Positions 63,361 through 64,000 of a stretch of DNA of 64,000 bases are shown here, in pieces. Origin of the DNA: Streptomyces sp. 2131.1 (GTDB lineage Bacteria; Actinomycetota; Actinomycetes; Streptomycetales; Streptomycetaceae); assembly GCF_900105515.1 (NCBI RefSeq), contig NZ_FNSY01000001.1, positions 7,056,001 to 7,120,000 on the forward strand. Reading direction: 5' to 3'. Position 1 is the stretch's first letter. Every line of letters starts with the position of its first letter. The position numbers were made by a program, and so were the translations under genes. The notes below the pieces were generated by a model that worked only from the letters and a program-made list of their open reading frames with translations, made no database searches and was not told where the DNA came from.

Positions 63361-63720
63361 CTATCCGGGGGGCCAGTTCATGTTCCGGCCGCCCATGACG
63401 TGCACCTGAGCGTGGGTAGTTTCCTGGCTCGCAGAATGGCCCGTGTCCACCACCATGCGGTAACCCTCCGCCGCAAGTCCCAAGGCTGCGGCCGCCTTGC
63501 AGGCTTCGCGCATGACGTCAGCCATGACGTCCGGCGCCTTGTCGGCCAAGTCGGCCGCGGTCTTGTAGTGAGCCTTGGGGATGACGACGACGTGAGTCGG
63601 GGCTGCGGGGTTGACGCTATGCATGGCCAGAGCGCTGTCAGTCTCGGCGATCGTTTTTGCTGGGATCACCTTCGTCGCCACCTTGCAGAAGATGCACCCT
63701 GCTTCTGTCTGTCCTGACAT
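63361..63720 (-). CDS. HIT-family protein with altered histidine triad
   Basis: The 119-residue protein starts at ATG 63720 with GGAGGC five bases upstream. It has the Zn-type CIFCKV start and the PTHVVVIPKAH strand. The triad reads HAQVHVMGG (residues 103-109), so the middle, catalytic His is Gln105. The C-terminus NMNWPPG is the normal Hint-family end. Classical members hydrolyse nucleotide phosphoramidates; this one should lack that activity unless another residue compensates. It is a single gene, flanked by element DNA. Confidence 0.9.
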   Translation of the reverse strand: MSGQTEAGCIFCKVATKVIPAKTIAETDSALAMHSVNPAAPTHVVVIPKAHYKTAADLADKAPDVMADVMREACKAAAALGLAAEGYRMVVDTGHSASQETTHAQVHVMGGRNMNWPPG

Positions 63721-64000
63721 CTACGCCTCCGGAAGTGAATGATCAACGGGACGAGGAGCGTATTTCCTGGGCACGGCAGTCCGGGCGGCTTCGCTTGCAC
63801 TTCACTCAGTCGAGTGAGGAAATGATCTCCTGAAGGGTGCTTCCGCGCTGCCCGGACGGTAACCGTGGTCGCTGTTCGTCCACCGATCGAACACCGCCCT
63901 GTCCATGACGCCCACACGGTGCCGTCGAGAGCTCACGGACCTCCGCAACTGGGACGCCAAGCATGTCACCTGCCGTCAGGGCAAGGTCGGCCGCCGGTGG
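63721..64000. other. Right edge, no supported gene
   Basis: The stretch carries the HIT promoter region. A forward frame at 63930-64000 (RELTDLRNWDAKHVTCRQGK) may be the start of a gene cut by the window edge, but it cannot be named. Confidence 0.4.

Noticed and set aside
1..64000. tRNA or rRNA genes as integration sites
   Set aside because: I looked for conserved T-loop and 3' CCA-type stretches near the recombinase genes and saw none; a tRNAscan run would be decisive.

Overview
The base composition, GTG/TTG starts, mycothiol-dependent enzymes, anti-sigma/phosphatase sets, two-domain laccase and Tat and lipoprotein signals all point to a Streptomyces-type actinomycete. The very high number of broken genes and insertion-sequence remnants suggests an accessory region, probably a chromosome arm or large plasmid. 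That placement is an inference; no telomere, origin or tRNA is visible.

Layout. 0-2.8 kb: 5' part of a gene with an eCIS-type leader (runs off the left edge), a STAS anti-anti-sigma factor and a DUF218 membrane protein. 2.8-8.7 kb: a secreted redox locus, with a cupredoxin/OmpL47/DUF1080 protein and a ThuA-sugar dehydrogenase fusion coupled on the minus strand, diverging from a small laccase. 8.7-13 kb: recombinase, MFS, IS630 and SUKH remnants around an intact cytochrome P450. 13-14.6 kb: a secreted GH54 arabinofuranosidase behind a perfect LacI-type operator. 14.6-28.5 kb: IS remnants mixed with a frameshifted SUFU protein, a GlsB membrane protein, a winged-helix regulator, an APH(6)-type kinase, a secreted protein, an IS256 transposase and two mycothiol-linked enzymes. 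28.5-34 kb: a CitAB-type two-component system diverging from a NitT/TauT-type ABC importer. 34-41 kb: a broken FetB-like permease, a TetR-controlled hydrolase, a second hydrolase fused to a DUF2255 remnant, and a GAF/PP2C phosphatase. 41-47.4 kb: frameshifted SUKH and DUF4267 genes, an ArsR/cupin pair, a methyltransferase and a truncated integrase. 47.6-50.2 kb: an FtsX-type ABC transporter with its TetR regulator. 50.2-54.7 kb: transposon scraps, secreted proteins and a Septu-like ATPase/HNH pair. 55-57.9 kb: a coupled rsbQ-rsbP-rsbV-like stress module. 58-63.7 kb: small proteins, a broken DNA ligase, and a three-gene element (tyrosine recombinase, Cro/C1 protein, nine-zinc-ribbon protein) that appears to have inserted into the ligase; then a HIT protein with an altered triad.

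Most notable are (a) the three-gene recombinase element, which has a truncated second copy at 46.4-46.9 kb with the same upstream repeat pair at the same spacing; (b) the Septu-like pair, whose start codon overlaps a 13-bp match to the end motif of that element; (c) the complete RsbQ/RsbP/RsbV-like input module; (d) the laccase/cupredoxin/sugar-dehydrogenase locus; and (e) a series of genes each broken by loss of one base in a short run, which may reflect either decay or sequence error.
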